Part shown: positions 13,025-25,100 of the stretch, piece by piece
Layout of the letters: each line of letters opens with the position of its first letter
How positions within the stretch are numbered: position 1 is the first letter of the stretch
The notes under the pieces: generated by a model
What the model was told of the DNA's origin: nothing
What the model saw: only the letters and a program-made list of their open reading frames with translations
The model's database searches: none
NCBI GenBank assembly: GCA_001600415.1
Contig: BCJX01000002.1
Span: 1,868,513-1,932,512, forward strand
Origin: Pascua guehoae
Taxonomy: Eukaryota; Basidiomycota; Tremellomycetes; Trichosporonales; Trichosporonaceae
Length of the DNA stretch: 64,000 nt
Reading direction: 5' to 3'
Program-made: the position numbers and the translations under genes

Positions 13025-13770
13025 GGGCCCAGTCCCTGCAAGGAGCGGGCAGACCACACGACGTCAGCGCGAGTATGTCACTCGCCCCCAGACTAAACCA
13101 CACCAACCCGACCCCCGTTTCAGCCTAAACCATTTGAGCGATTGCTCATCACCCCCTTGTCAAGGTAGCCGAGCACATTATTCCTCTCGGCTGGACGGCT
13201 TGGTATCCCGACCCCGATTACGGTCGCGATCACGGTCACGGCCACCACGACCACGATCGGCACCAAACACCGGACATAGGACCCGCGAGTGACCTGCCAG
13301 TCCGTGCAAGATCATTTTACTAAGCAAAGACCACACCCCGACCAGGCGTACCCCGACGGCCATCCCTCGGCTGAACAAGCGCGCCAAGAATCGCACCCTC
13401 CACCCCCCACCGTCCACCCTCTTCACGAAACGCGACGCGATGCGACGCGACCCCGGTCCCCTAGGTTGGGTTCTGGGGCTTGGCAGGCAGACGCCCTGCG
13501 TCCCCGACGGCCATCGGGGGCCGGTACGTGCATGTCCCTTGCCATTGTCTTGTACAGCTGCGCTTGCATAGCATGGCTGGCTGGCTGGCTGGGTTGTTTG
13601 TCATGGGTCGGATCCCGGATCCGACGGACAGTGGGCAATGTCCGCAGGCGGCCGCCGACACATGGCTGAGCGGCACTGAGCCCTGTTTTGCGATGCGGTG
13701 GGCAGGGGGGTCAACGGGGCGCGCGGCCGGGGGTTGGAAACTCAGAGTGCGGAAGCAGTTGCACCGAGCA
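13025..13770. other. Intergenic, nothing recognised
   Basis: No gene. It contains a short imperfect GGTCGCGATCACGGTCACGGCCAC run near 13215-13250 and a GGCT repeat near 13573-13590. Confidence 0.4.
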
Positions 13771-13873
13771 GAGGAGCAACAGAAGCGAGGAGCAACAGAA
13801 GCGAGGAGCAACAGAAGCGAGGAACAACAGAAGCGAGGAGCAACAGAAGCGAGGAACAACAGAAGCAGCGAGG
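13771..13873. repeat. 16-bp tandem repeat
   Basis: About six and a half tandem copies of the 16-base unit GAGGAGCAACAGAAGC, with A for G in two copies. The unit is not a multiple of three, so all three frames stay open with a 48-base super-period. This explains the apparent long frames here. Confidence 0.85.
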
Positions 13874-14715
13874 AACAAAGCGGCCCAGTACATGTACAGT
13901 AGAATCCGACAAGACGGCTCATGAGGGGCTTGGGGACGGTCTCGTGCGTCTCGACCCCCAGCAGAGGTACAGTATCTGTAAAGGTCGGCATTCCCGCACC
14001 CACCGTGAGCCTTTGCCAGATTCAGTACAGGCCGAAAGACGCAAGGGGACAGGCCAGGACCAGATCCGCCCAGCCACACGGCATGTCTCACCCCCCGACA
14101 ACATGTCGGTGGCGCAAAATGGGCATGGCATGTCAGTGGCGTCTCGGCCTCGATTACTGTACCGTACCCCTGGGTCGCGGGCCGTTCCTGCTGAGTCACT
14201 TCGCCCTCCGCCCCATGAGATCTGTCGGGAAGGGTGGGGGGTTGAGGGGGCGTTGCCAGTCGGCCGCTGGGGTCGGGCGCGGGGGATGGAAGAAGGGGGG
14301 GTGGGAGTGAGGTCTGGGTAAGGGTGAGGCCTGAGCGGAGTGGAGGAGGGGAGGGGGAGGGGGAGGGGGCGGACCAGGGTGCCCGATGTCTGTGGGCTGG
14401 GCGGGTGAGGAGAGACGAGAGAGAAGCTACCCACGGCAGGGCGGGCCCGACGTGCTCAATACGCGTTCCAAGGTGTCACTGAGGGATGTGTGATGTTGGG
14501 ATGCTTCGGACAATGCTTCGTGCTTGGTTAGCAGGTTCGGAACCCATCCAACACGTAAGAAGATGACAAGTGAACAAGTGACGTGGGGTTTGAGCCATTC
14601 ATGACAGGATTCGCTTTCCAACCACGCCTCCCATGCCACTGACACCCTCTGCGACCGACCCACACACATCCCACAACGACCAACACACCCCCAGAGCATG
14701 CATAGAGCCCCAAAA

Positions 14716-14842
14716 AGGTCACGACGGGGATCGAACCCGCGATCTCCTGATCACTTCAAGTCGACGAGAGGGGATTGGATGCAACCACCTCCTGTGTCTC
14801 ATGCCTTCGTAGTCAGACGCCGTACCATTTGGCCACGCGACC
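14716..14842 (-). tRNA. tRNA-Arg(ACG), with long (about 53-nt) intron
   Basis: The reverse strand gives acceptor GGTCGCG paired to CGTGACC, a D-arm with GGCC...CGGC, and anticodon stem TCTGA/TCAGG around loop CTACGAA (anticodon ACG). The variable loop is AGATC and the T-arm is GCGGG-TTCGATC-CCCGT. The anticodon loop is interrupted after position 37 by about 53 bases, long for a fungal tRNA intron. A run of five T directly follows the acceptor stem (14712-14716), a strong Pol III terminator. All stems are consistent, so this looks functional. Confidence 0.88.
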
Positions 14843-17800
14843 GTGATGTCTGTGAGCGTCTCGCGGTGTAGATGAGTGCGAGGAAGAGAATGCTGCAGCA
14901 AGATTATGTGCAGGTTGCATGGGAGACAAGTCTTGGTGTGGGGTAGAATGAAAGTCAGTCGCAAATCCATGTCTGTGCGATTCCGATCCGTGTCTCCCAC
15001 AATACAACCTTTATGCCACATGCCACACACTGACACTGACAATCGACCTATCGCGATGAATGGAGCATATCCGCGCATTCCCCGATTACTGATCGTTCCC
15101 ACCAATGTATCTATGGCTCGAGATTGCCAGACATGCCGACACTGGCCGCCATTCCGCATCTCAATATCACCATCACGAGTGGCGGGTGTAAATGCGTGCC
15201 GCGGTTCGGCACAGAGGTTGACGATCGGCGACTGTGTTGACTGTGTTGACTGTTGTTGACTGGGCTGATTGAGCACCACCCACCCAGGCATGCAGCAGGC
15301 AGGCAGGCAGGTGTGGGGAGTGCTCACACATTGCCAAACTGTGGCCGGGGCTTGTTGCTGTGCTGTATGCTGTGCTGGGATCTGCGATCCGCTGGCTCCT
15401 GTACGGAAGGCGTCGAACTGGGACGACAAGCGCGGGGTTAGAGTGGCATGCTCTTGCGATCTTGCAAGCTCTATAGCTCCATGGCTAGCTCCACATGTAC
15501 ATGGGCTGGCATCCCTGCGCCGTTTCTCGTTCCTTTTCGAACACGCTCCGTATGTCTCCGTCACATGTTCCAGACAGAGAAGAGCAGGTTGCCCAACAGC
15601 TTGGGCTTGCCGATTTCCCGTCTCCGCCTCTCGCACCAGGGACGTTCAAGTAGATACCCACCTGGCCGCCCTCTACAGGGCCTCGGATCGTGCACACGAA
15701 CAAGTCATTGTCACGAAAGATGAATGAATCTGCTTGTTGTAAAGCAAGTGCTCGAGGCGAACGTTGTCCGACCTGGCCATTCGCACTGCTGCAACTCGGT
15801 CGGACCGCAACAAGAAGCACAAAAATGGCCCATCTCACAATGTTCCCTGCGTACCATCCATAGTTCGTCGACCTGGCCCTCACCGTTCTATTCTCTGTCG
15901 ACGAGAATGGTCAACGAGTCACCCGAGCAATCACGCCTTACCCCCGCCATCCTGGATCAGCAGCAACGTGTGCAACTTGCAAGGCAATTCACGGAGAACA
16001 GAGGCCACCACTGCCACAAGCTGACGTCACAGTGTGCCGGCTATTCCCAACCGCACGCATGAATAGCCATCCCTAGGTCCTTGAGCGGGCGAGTGCACCT
16101 GCAGGCACAAGCGTCACCTCCTCGCCTCCCACAGAGCTGCAGATTGCACCCATGCCCCCCCCCAACCTTATCGACACTGACTAAATTAGTCAAACCGTCG
16201 AAAGAAACAGGTCTAATATCACACAGTGGGAAGCACAGAGCACCGACCCTGGGTACCTGGGTGGCGTCGAGATTGCTCGAGCGCAACCTTCGATGGCTGC
16301 GGATCGAATCGATGCTCCTCCCCGCTCGATCCGCTCGATCCCCTCAATTCCCCTCAATGCCCGTCGCATCTGTCTCAGCGCCTGGGCCTGCGCCACGCAG
16401 AGATCCCTCGAGGCCTGGGCGGTTTCACAACATCCAACCGAACCGTACAACGGTAAAGTTGTGCACTGCAGGCCAGACGCAAGAGGCCAAGCGCAAGCCA
16501 AGGCGCGGGGATGGAGTGTAATGTGCCACAGTGGATACAGGGTGGACAGGGATGAGAGACTGGGCACGGCTGGGTGCCACTGCCCGCTCTGCGGCGTTGG
16601 CGCGGCGCTGTTGGCGGCGCTGGGCTTGGCGTCTGGCACCCCGCCACGACGTCGAGTGCGCGCTGGGCGGGCCCAGGCGCTGCGGCGTGCCCGGCCGGTG
16701 GGATATCTTGGAACAGTGCAAGGTTAGGGCGGCACATGCTCCGCTGGGATAGGACCTACCATTGCGATACTTGCCCTTGTCTTTGTCCTTGTCCTTGTTC
16801 TTCTTTGGGGTCTTCTTGGACGGCTTGGGGTTGGGACTGTGGAACACTCTGTCCCGCAGGGCGGAGACGATGAGGCGGAGACGATGAAGTGGGAGGCAGC
16901 TTGGCACTCGGCGTTGAGGGCCGTGCAGACGGGCGCCAGTGTGGCCAGTGTGGCCAGAGCAGTCAGAGGCTGCACTGCACGCCAATCCAGAGGCTCCAGG
17001 CCGGAGATGAGTGGCAGTATGGCTGCAATTGACGGCGTCGCCTCGTCTTGGCTGATACTTGGGCTTTGGGAGGGGCAATATCTGAAGCAGGGCGGACAGT
17101 GCTGTAGCGCGCTTGCAAGGGCGAGTCTGAGCTGAGAAGGTCGTCCAGTACCTCTGCCAGCGGAGCAGCGTACCACCATCCAATGTCTTTGTCGCTGCGA
17201 CACAATTTCCGTTTGTCGAGCAGCCACACAATTTCCGTTTGTCAAGCACCAATGCAGCAAGAGTGCCCAGCCCGCAACACCCCACACCAGAAACACCAAC
17301 CATCCCCACCAACACCAAACCCCACACCAACCCCAACCCCACACCACGCCAACCCCAGCACCAAACCACCACCAACGCGGTGCCAGACGAGGCTAGATCC
17401 CGTACTGCCCAGCCGGTTGCCCGCACCGGCCAAGCTGACGCTAGGCGTCACCACGCGCCACCACTCACATACTCACAAGACCGACCCGACACCAGCACAG
17501 CAGAGGCCAATCGCGAGCCCCCGATCCAGTCCAGACCCCATACGACCGCAGCCAAGATCCGCGTCCCACACGCGCCGCGCCGCGCGCGTCAATGGTGCCA
17601 GTGTGCCAAGCGGGGGGAGGACGCTACGCCCGAGTCGGAGGGGAATCAGGCCCAACTAGGCCTTGCCCATGTCCAGCTGTGCCAATCCTGTAGCTCATGC
17701 CATGCCCATGCCCCGCTTTCCCATGCCCAACTTGTCCGTGTCCAGCAGACCAACAGCTCATGCCAGCTTGCCTGTGCCAAACTGCCCAACATGGCCCTGC

Positions 17801-20720
17801 CCCTGCCCATGCCCGACATGCCAACATGCCCAACTACCCAAAATGAATGAATACTACTGTACCCAAAAGCGCCACTCCGCCGACACTCCACTCCAACGCC
17901 AGGCACTCCGACTCGTGGCACTCCGCTCCAGGTCCCACGTGCCAAGGTGGCCAAGTGAGCCGAGCGTGCCGAGCCGCCCCGGGATGCCAATGCCAATGCC
18001 AATTCTAATGTCGATGCAATGCCAATACCACTGCACTGCCACTCCGACTCTCTGCCACTGCCACTGCCTGCGCGCCTGCGGTGCACGGGGCCTTGCCACA
18101 GCGGACAGCGGACATTGCATCCCAGAGAAATGCGGAATGTCAAGCACCGCAGAATTGATTCGGAGTGCGCCTGCCAAGGCCCGCCAAGCTCCTCGGCGGA
18201 TGGCGGATAGCGCATCGAATCGAGCAATGGTGGGGGTCGTGCCATTTACTGTACTCTGCGATCTGGATCGGTGGGCTCCGCATACCGCGGCGCAGCCAGA
18301 TCCCCGCCGTAGCCCAGCACAGCGCGCAGCGCGCAGGCCGCAGTGCATCCCGCAGTGTGGGACAGCTGCCAGCGACGCAGTGGCTGCGGCCCCGTACAGA
18401 GTACTCAAGCTACCAAAAAGGACGAGCATGGCCAAATGTGGCGGCCGGGCCTGTGGGTATTCTCTATTTCGGATTCCGCGTGCCTCTCGGATCTCGACAC
18501 GACACACTGCACTTGGACTGTCTGTGCATTCAATAGGGGCTGGGGGCTTGGCACTGGCATGGCATGGCATGGCATGTTGACACGCGCACCGCACCTTGCT
18601 GCCGAGGCGCCGCGCGGCACCGACACGGGCACCTCACCCGGCCCGAGTCGAGCAGGGCATGGTGTGAGGTGCCTGCGGACATGGAGAGCGTGTCCGTGTG
18701 CGCATGTGACGTAGCTACTCCGTGCCGGCTTGCATCTGTGCGTCTGTGGCCCGAGCGATATTCGCGCCTATCGCAGACTAGCCACGAAACGAGCCCGGGC
18801 GAGGGCGAGTTAGCGAGCTCGCGAGCTGGGCTAGCGAGATAGAGTAGCGAGCTCTGAGCTGAGCTGAGCTGAGCTGGCTGAGCTTTGGCAGCTTTGGCTT
18901 TGGCGTTGGCAGTTTGAGCCCCGCGCCCGCGTGCGGTGCTTTGTCACACTACCCCTTTGGTCTCGCGGACGTGCAGTCGGTACACCAGTGGCGCTGGCAC
19001 TGCGGTAATGCTTACCTAGAGCGCAGGGGGCAGGGGGCAGGGGGCAGGGGGTCAGTGCCAAGCGTCCAGCAGCCCGGGATTTCCGTCTCGCTCGCGACCG
19101 GCAGCCAGGGGCGGGGTCGACTGGTGCGCTGCCCGCAGCATGCGGGCTGCATGCAGGCTGTGGGCAAGCTGCAAGCTGCAAGCCAGGATCGGGAAGGCGT
19201 TCCGCTGGCGCACAAGGTGCACCGCACCGAGGGATTTCCGCCGGTCGGGAAGTGCAAAGTGCGACCGGGGCGGCTCCCGGCTCCGAGCCAGTCTGATGCA
19301 TGAGCTGCATGCTGCATGCAAGCTTGCAAACTTGCAAGCAAGGTTGCACACACAAGGTTGCACACCCGGCCGCCAGCGCGCCAGCTATCGGATCGGCCGC
19401 CAGCCATCTCCGCCGATCTGTGCTCTGTCATCGTCATGGCGCGATGGACCATTTGTCAGCGGGCACGCCGGTGCTCGGTGGCTGGGGCGGCTCAGTCATC
19501 ATTGCAATGTTATTCAGAGTCGAACAAAGTCGCCGTCCGTGCTGCCGAGCGAGCAGGGCAGGGATAGGGCAAAGGGGATGGGTTTCCGATACAGAGTACC
19601 GTAGGCGAGTGTTTAGCGTCCATGGGCCATAGGTACAGCAGGTACGGTACAGGTACCGTACGCGCCAAGGTACACGACGGCGGCCATTGTGTGAGGCCTA
19701 GAGGTTAGAGTTGCCCGAGGCTGCAATCTCGGTGCCGCCAGCCCCTGGGTCTTTGGTTTGGACTCGCCTTGGACCCCCCTTTGGACTCGCCTTGGCGTCT
19801 GCACGGGTGCCGGGGGTGCCGGGGGTTCCGGGGTGCGCTAGGTTGGTCGTGGCTGCTTGCATCATAACGCCAGGGTCTCGGCGGACGCATCGGCATGTTT
19901 GTGAGTCATTCTATAAAAAAAATCAAGGGCCCAAAGAGCAAAAAAAAAAAAAGGTTGTCAGCAGAGGTCAGGCAAGGCACCGGACATGTCACAGGGCCCG
20001 AGTGTCGTCCGCGCGCCGCCCCGGCCGCCGGGCGCCGAGGATCTCCGTCTCGCCTTCGGCCCTCCACCTGAGAGCGGCACATGGGCGCGCGGGGGGTTAC
20101 GGACAGAGGGTCTTGCAGCCCGTCCTGTAGCCTGTGCGGACGCCGCAGATGGCAAACTGCTGCTGCGCATCAAAGATCTGATTCTCGAAATACTAGCCTT
20201 GTTTATGCTTGGCGGCCCTTCTTCCCCCCCGTCCCCGTACATACCGCATTTGCCGAACCGGGAGTTTGGTATCGCAAAATAGATGCAGCACGCTACAGTG
20301 CTCGCCTTGTTCGGCTGGTTCGGTTGCACGGCTTCGTGGCCGGCATGCATAGTAATACTATAGCTACAGTATTATACAAGTGGTGTGGGGTGGGGGTGTT
20401 GGCGCGCGGGGCATAGTGCCCGCGGCCAGCGAGGACGTCATGCTATTATGCACACGGTACGGCCGGGCGTTGCAGCGTTGCGTGGCATGGCTGTTCGGTC
20501 TCGTAAAGAGCAGGAAGGTATCCCGAGGAGTATCCCGAGGAGGAGGGGGAGGTTTTGGGTGGTGGTACGCGTCGTACATTAATGTGTTACACTTCGAGTT
20601 GTGACGAGGACGTGGGCGTGGTGGTGAGAATGCAGTTGTGTGGTGTGGGTGGGTGTGGGTGTGTTTGTTGTGGAGGTCACCGGCGCCGAAGACGATCAGT
20701 CCGATCGTCGGGGCAATGGT
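14843..20720. other. Gene desert with simple repeats
   Basis: Almost 6 kb without a supportable gene. There are C-rich and TGCC-rich stretches (17690-18060, words TGCCAATGCC and TGCCCATGCC), an AGCTG run near 18855-18885, a G-rich quadruplex-like motif (19023-19052), GTAC palindromes (19642-19661) and an A-run near 19940. Long open frames on the minus strand at 14719-15636 and 16425-17426 are low-complexity or overlap the tRNA-Arg gene. They lack splice-linked family motifs. Confidence 0.5.
19023..19052 (+). repeat. GCAGGGG repeat, G-quadruplex-capable
   Basis: Four tandem CAGGGGG-type units giving four runs of five G separated by two bases. This fits the sequence rule for an intramolecular G-quadruplex. 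No adjacent gene suggests a role. Confidence 0.7.
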
Positions 20721-22105
20721 CTAGAACGGCTGGGGCTGCTGTTCGTACATTGCAAGCCGACGTCGGAGTTCTGCGACCTCGCGGCGAAGCCGGGCATTCT
20801 CCTCACGTGCGACCTTTACCTCGAGGTCCTTTGCGCCCAGCGTGCTCTCCAAGCTCGAGAGGTGTTCCTTGCGCTTTGCGCGGAAAGTGCGTGCCGAGAT
20901 GCGGTTGCGGACACGCTTGCGTTCGCGGGCAGAGAGGGCGCGGTACTGCTCAACCTTCATGCCCCAGATCATGCCGTCGCGCTCGACGCCCTCGTCGTGG
21001 TCGTGCATGCTGTCGTGGTCGTGTTCAGACGGGTGCGAGTGCTGCGACGCGTGCGAGTGGTGCGAGTGCAGCGAGTGATGCGAGCGCGCGTCCTCGGCGT
21101 CCGGGTCGACCTCGCCGTCGGCATCAGAGTCAATCGACAGCTGCCGAGACGACATGGGAATGGCGCGGGGCATTTGCTGCTGCGACATGAACGACGACGA
21201 CGGGCCAGAGCCCAGTGGTGACGGCGTGGCGAGCGCCTTGTCCACCATGTCGAGCGACACGGACACGGGCGAAATGGTCGCTGGCGAAATGGACGAAGGG
21301 GCGGCCGCCGAAGCGGCCCCCGACGCGGTGCCGGCGAGAGCTGTGCCCTGGCCGCCCGTTGTCGGTGCGAGTAGCGAGGGGGCAATCGAGCCGCCATAGT
21401 AGTAGTTGTTCGCAGCCGAGGGGGCAGGAGTAGGCACATTGCCGAGGTTGGACCATGCGCTGAACAGGTCGTTTGTCGACGGTGACAGCGTGGCCTGGGT
21501 GGTGGCGGCCGTGTTGTCGTTGCCGAGGTTGGCGTTCAGAAGCCAGTCGGACGGAAGGTTGGGCATGACATTCTGGTACAGGTACGAGCCCCATGCTGGG
21601 TTCATGTTCTGAGACTTGTGGCGGTCAGCGAACATGTTGGAAGCGGGNNNNNNNNNNNNNNNNNNNNNNNNNNNNNNNNNNNNNNNNNNNNNNTAAGGGG
21701 GATGGAATGGATGATACGAGAGGCCAAGCCATGCCAATGCAATGCCAATGCATTGCCAAGTGCGGTGCAAGCTAGCACAAGGTGCTGTGCAATTGTGGTA
21801 CGAGGCATGCCAGTGGGGGGGGGGNGGGGTGGTGCAAAGTGGCTTGGTGGCGGCAACCGACGGCCAAGGAACCGCTCGGTGCCGAGGCCGAGGCCGAGGG
21901 TGAAGTCAAGGGACCCGTTTTATAGCAACATGGTCTCCACTTGCCCTAGAAGCGAGCGAGCCGGCGACCGGGAGCTTACTACTGCGACTACTACTGCGAC
22001 TGCTACTGCGGCAAAAGGCACAAGTGTACTCACGAAAAGGTTGAGCTGGCCCTTTTCGGCGGGTCCAACGCCGGCAGCCATCGGGGACGCGGTCAGAGCG
22101 TCCAT
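20721..22105 (-). CDS. bZIP transcription factor
   Basis: Two exons: 22105-22034 (24 codons, ATG start) and 21608-20721, giving about 319 aa. The donor is GTGAGT at 22033. The acceptor is CTCAG just before 21608, with a CTGAC branch. Residues about 25-240 are Ser/Ala/Thr-rich and contain a His/Ser-rich acidic stretch. From about 254 a basic region (RKRVRNRISARTFRAKRKE) carries the bZIP signature N-x7-R, with Ser-Ala after Asn-Arg-Ile. It is followed by a Leu/Arg/Glu coiled coil ending at the Pro-Gln-Pro-Phe terminus. Such factors bind DNA as dimers in the nucleus. The single intron (about 425 bases) contains the assembly gap, so its true length is unknown. The leucine spacing is imperfect. 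I cannot assign a named orthologue. Confidence 0.85.
21648..21693. other. Assembly gap (46 N)
   Basis: A run of N inside the intron of the bZIP gene; a single N also lies at 21825. The flanks carry TGCCAATGC repeats (21725-21760), which may have caused the break. Confidence 0.95.
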
Positions 22106-25100
22106 TCTTGTCAATGTGCGGTCAAGACGTGCGGTGCGTCTTGGCGGAACAGAAATTGGTAAAGCCCAGTGGCGGTGGGTTTGGTGTGGTCGTCGTCGTG
22201 CGAAAAGCCGTGGTATGCCGCTCTGGTTTGTTTTGAGGGCTGGTGGCGTCGTGTGTGGCAGTGGGTGGTGGGAGTGGGAGTAGTGGTAGACACAAAACGT
22301 GTACAGATAGGTAGGTGAAATGTAGATCGGGATAGAGGTTCACTATAGGCCGTCACTATGTATGGAGGCGAGTGTGTGAGACAATGGTGGTTGTGGTGGT
22401 GGGTACTTGATGGGGGGGGGGGGGGGGGGGGATTGTGTTGCGGGGAATGGGTGGTATCTATTTATGCGGCGGCGACTGCGAGTCGAGGGGAATGCTTTTG
22501 AATAAGTGCGTGTGCACGTGTACAGAGCCCCCAAACGGCAGGAATGAATGATGATGTCTTGGACCTGGATTGATATCGGGGTGTTGGTGGGTGGATGAGT
22601 TTGATTACTCGTTGGCTCTCAGGCGTCTCAGGCAGGCGTCCCAGGCGTTGTCGGGGCGCTACCCTAAGGGTCGAGTAATGGCGACGGGGGCCGCGGAGGA
22701 CGTCTGCTGGCATGCTGACAAGCCTTTGTCAAGGGGGGAGCGAGGGAGCGCGTGCGGTTGCGGATGCGGCAAGCGGTTGGCGGGCAGGGACGAGTCACTT
22801 CGGCATGCGCCAAGGTCGGTCGGCATGCGCTAGAATAAAATGCGCGCGATCTGTGGCTCTGTCCTGGGTTGGTTCGGGACACTCGGGCGTATGGGAGGGT
22901 ATGGGGGGCTTACGAGTTCGGACAAGGGCTCGAGCCAAAACCCCGCTTGGCCTCGTGATACCCAAGACCGCCACCGCTGCAAGTGGCTTTGCGGCACCCG
23001 CACTCTCTGCTCTGCTCTTGCTCTTGCTCTTGCTCTTGCTCTTTTGCTGGCTCGGTCATGACAACGCACCCGGCGCCGGGCGTTGTAATCTATACATCCG
23101 GGTCGCTAGAGTGACGATTCCCTTGAACCAGGGAATGGAGTATGAGACGAACGAGCCATGCACAAACCGTAAGGGTGCTGCCGTAACGGCCGACCCATGC
23201 ATTACCTACTCGCAGCTTACCTTTTCGATAACCAAAAAAGAAAAAAAATCCCACCACACCCCATCTCGGACCTTCATGACCCCTTGAAACCCCGAGTCGC
23301 AACCACAAGCGTCACCTCTGAACATCCACCACCTTGATAGCATAGTTGCAAAAAAAAAAAAAAAAAAAAAAGGACCACGGTGGCTGCCTTCGAGCGCACG
23401 TAGATCATACATACGGATATGTCATCCATCCGGGACCCTGGCCTGGAACGACCCACCGGCCGCTGTCGGGTGTCTTTCACGCAACAAGTGGCGTTTGTTG
23501 GCTCCCAAGCAAGCAGCTCCCATGGTTTGACCCTGTTGATGCCATCATTTGCAGCCACCACTACTGCTAGACATCAGATAGAAGGACGACTGTTCCATGA
23601 CCACTATGTATGTATGTATCTACTGCCCACTTGGCTGCTCCACCGCCACCACAACCACCCGGCTGCCGATCCCTTTGCAGGTACGACCTGGTGGGCCTTC
23701 GCGGTCGGTCGGTCGCCAATGTCGCCCCTTGCATGAGCAGAAGGCACGACGCCAAGATGAGCATGAGCATGAGCACAGGAGTGTCTCTGTGCTCGATGAA
23801 TGAATGAACCTTGGGGATAGTAGAATCAGCGCCACAGACAAACCATGGACGCCCAGTGCTTCCTTCCCCTCTCGGCCGCGCGCCTGACATGTCCGAACGC
23901 CATGCACGGTGCAAGTTGCCCAAGTTGTTGGACCTAGAGTACTTTGGGTACCTTTTCGTGTGCTGCCACCGCGTCATGCATGTGTACACAACCCCCCCCT
24001 GGCGCTATTGCTCGGCATGCTCGGCCAACCTGGCGTGCCCAAAATCTCCCAGAATAACATGCATGTCTTAGGGGCGAGCCAGACCTGCCAAAGGCAACCT
24101 TTGGTTCAAACACAAAGGCCAGCTTCTGGACCCCCTTGCAGTCCTTACGCCCGTCCCCGCGGCGGCCGAAGTACCACTTTTTCCTCTCCATGCATGCATA
24201 TCCAGAAGCGGACTGTCCGAGGCGCCGCAAGGCCGCCGAGATGTCCCGAGCTGCTATCGGCATCGGAGCAACAGGCCGGGCAACACATACTGCGCCCAGC
24301 CATCTTGCCCCTTAGTTTTTTTTTCTCTTTGTTCACCTTGATTGTGTTATCCCCGAGGTTCTTCCCGCGCCTCTGCTGTGAGCAGAGGCCGCTTGTCTCC
24401 CCTGGGTTTCGTACTGCAAGTCAAGTGATTGTCTTTCTCACACGCGCCGCCTCCTTTTCGCGCACATCGGGCACCCCAACCGAGAGGCAGCAGACAGACC
24501 TCCGACGCCGGCATGCAAGCAGACGCCGGTGCCGGTACGGAAAGTAAGATCCATGTCGGGATTGGTGCCACCTCACATGACTATGGCACGCGCGCACGCA
24601 CACACAGAGTATATGTTTCTACCGCATTCCGATTTCCACGCGTCCCATTGCGCCGTGTGTCGTGGTAGTATGTGTGTGTGTGCATGTGACGAGGAGTGTC
24701 TTGTTGTTTACCTGAATTGTGGTAGTGATGGCCGACTGGCCGACCTGGCTGGTGCGCGTCGTGGCAAGCGTGCGACGCTCGAGCATGTATCAAAGAATCA
24801 GCGTCAACCAGCGTTTCACAAGGCCCATGCAAAGGTACACCGGTCATTGCACGCCTCGGCAAACAAAGTGCTTGCCGCAAGCCGAAGCGCCGAAGAGAGA
24901 GGCAAGCTTGCCGCTTGGAGGCAGAGCAAGGGGTTGTCGCACACCACTGTCCTGCGCAAGTCCGAGTCATACTCGATCTATGTGGTGCTCAAGTGTACGC
25001 GCTACCTCGGCGCTCCGTCGACGGCAAAATGCCAATCCCCAATGGCATATGAATTTAGCAGGGTCCGCCGCGTCCTTTGTTTCCGACAAGAATGGAGACC

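Noticed and set aside
12926..13873. Tandem repeats considered as CRISPR arrays
   Set aside because: Units are 15-16 bases with no spacers, and the genome is eukaryotic.
14719..15636. Long minus-strand open frame (about 305 codons)
   Set aside because: It overlaps the well-folded tRNA-Arg gene, has low-complexity composition, and shows no family motif or splice-linked extension.
22620..22690. Considered as a tRNA on either strand
   Set aside because: No consistent acceptor or anticodon stem could be formed.
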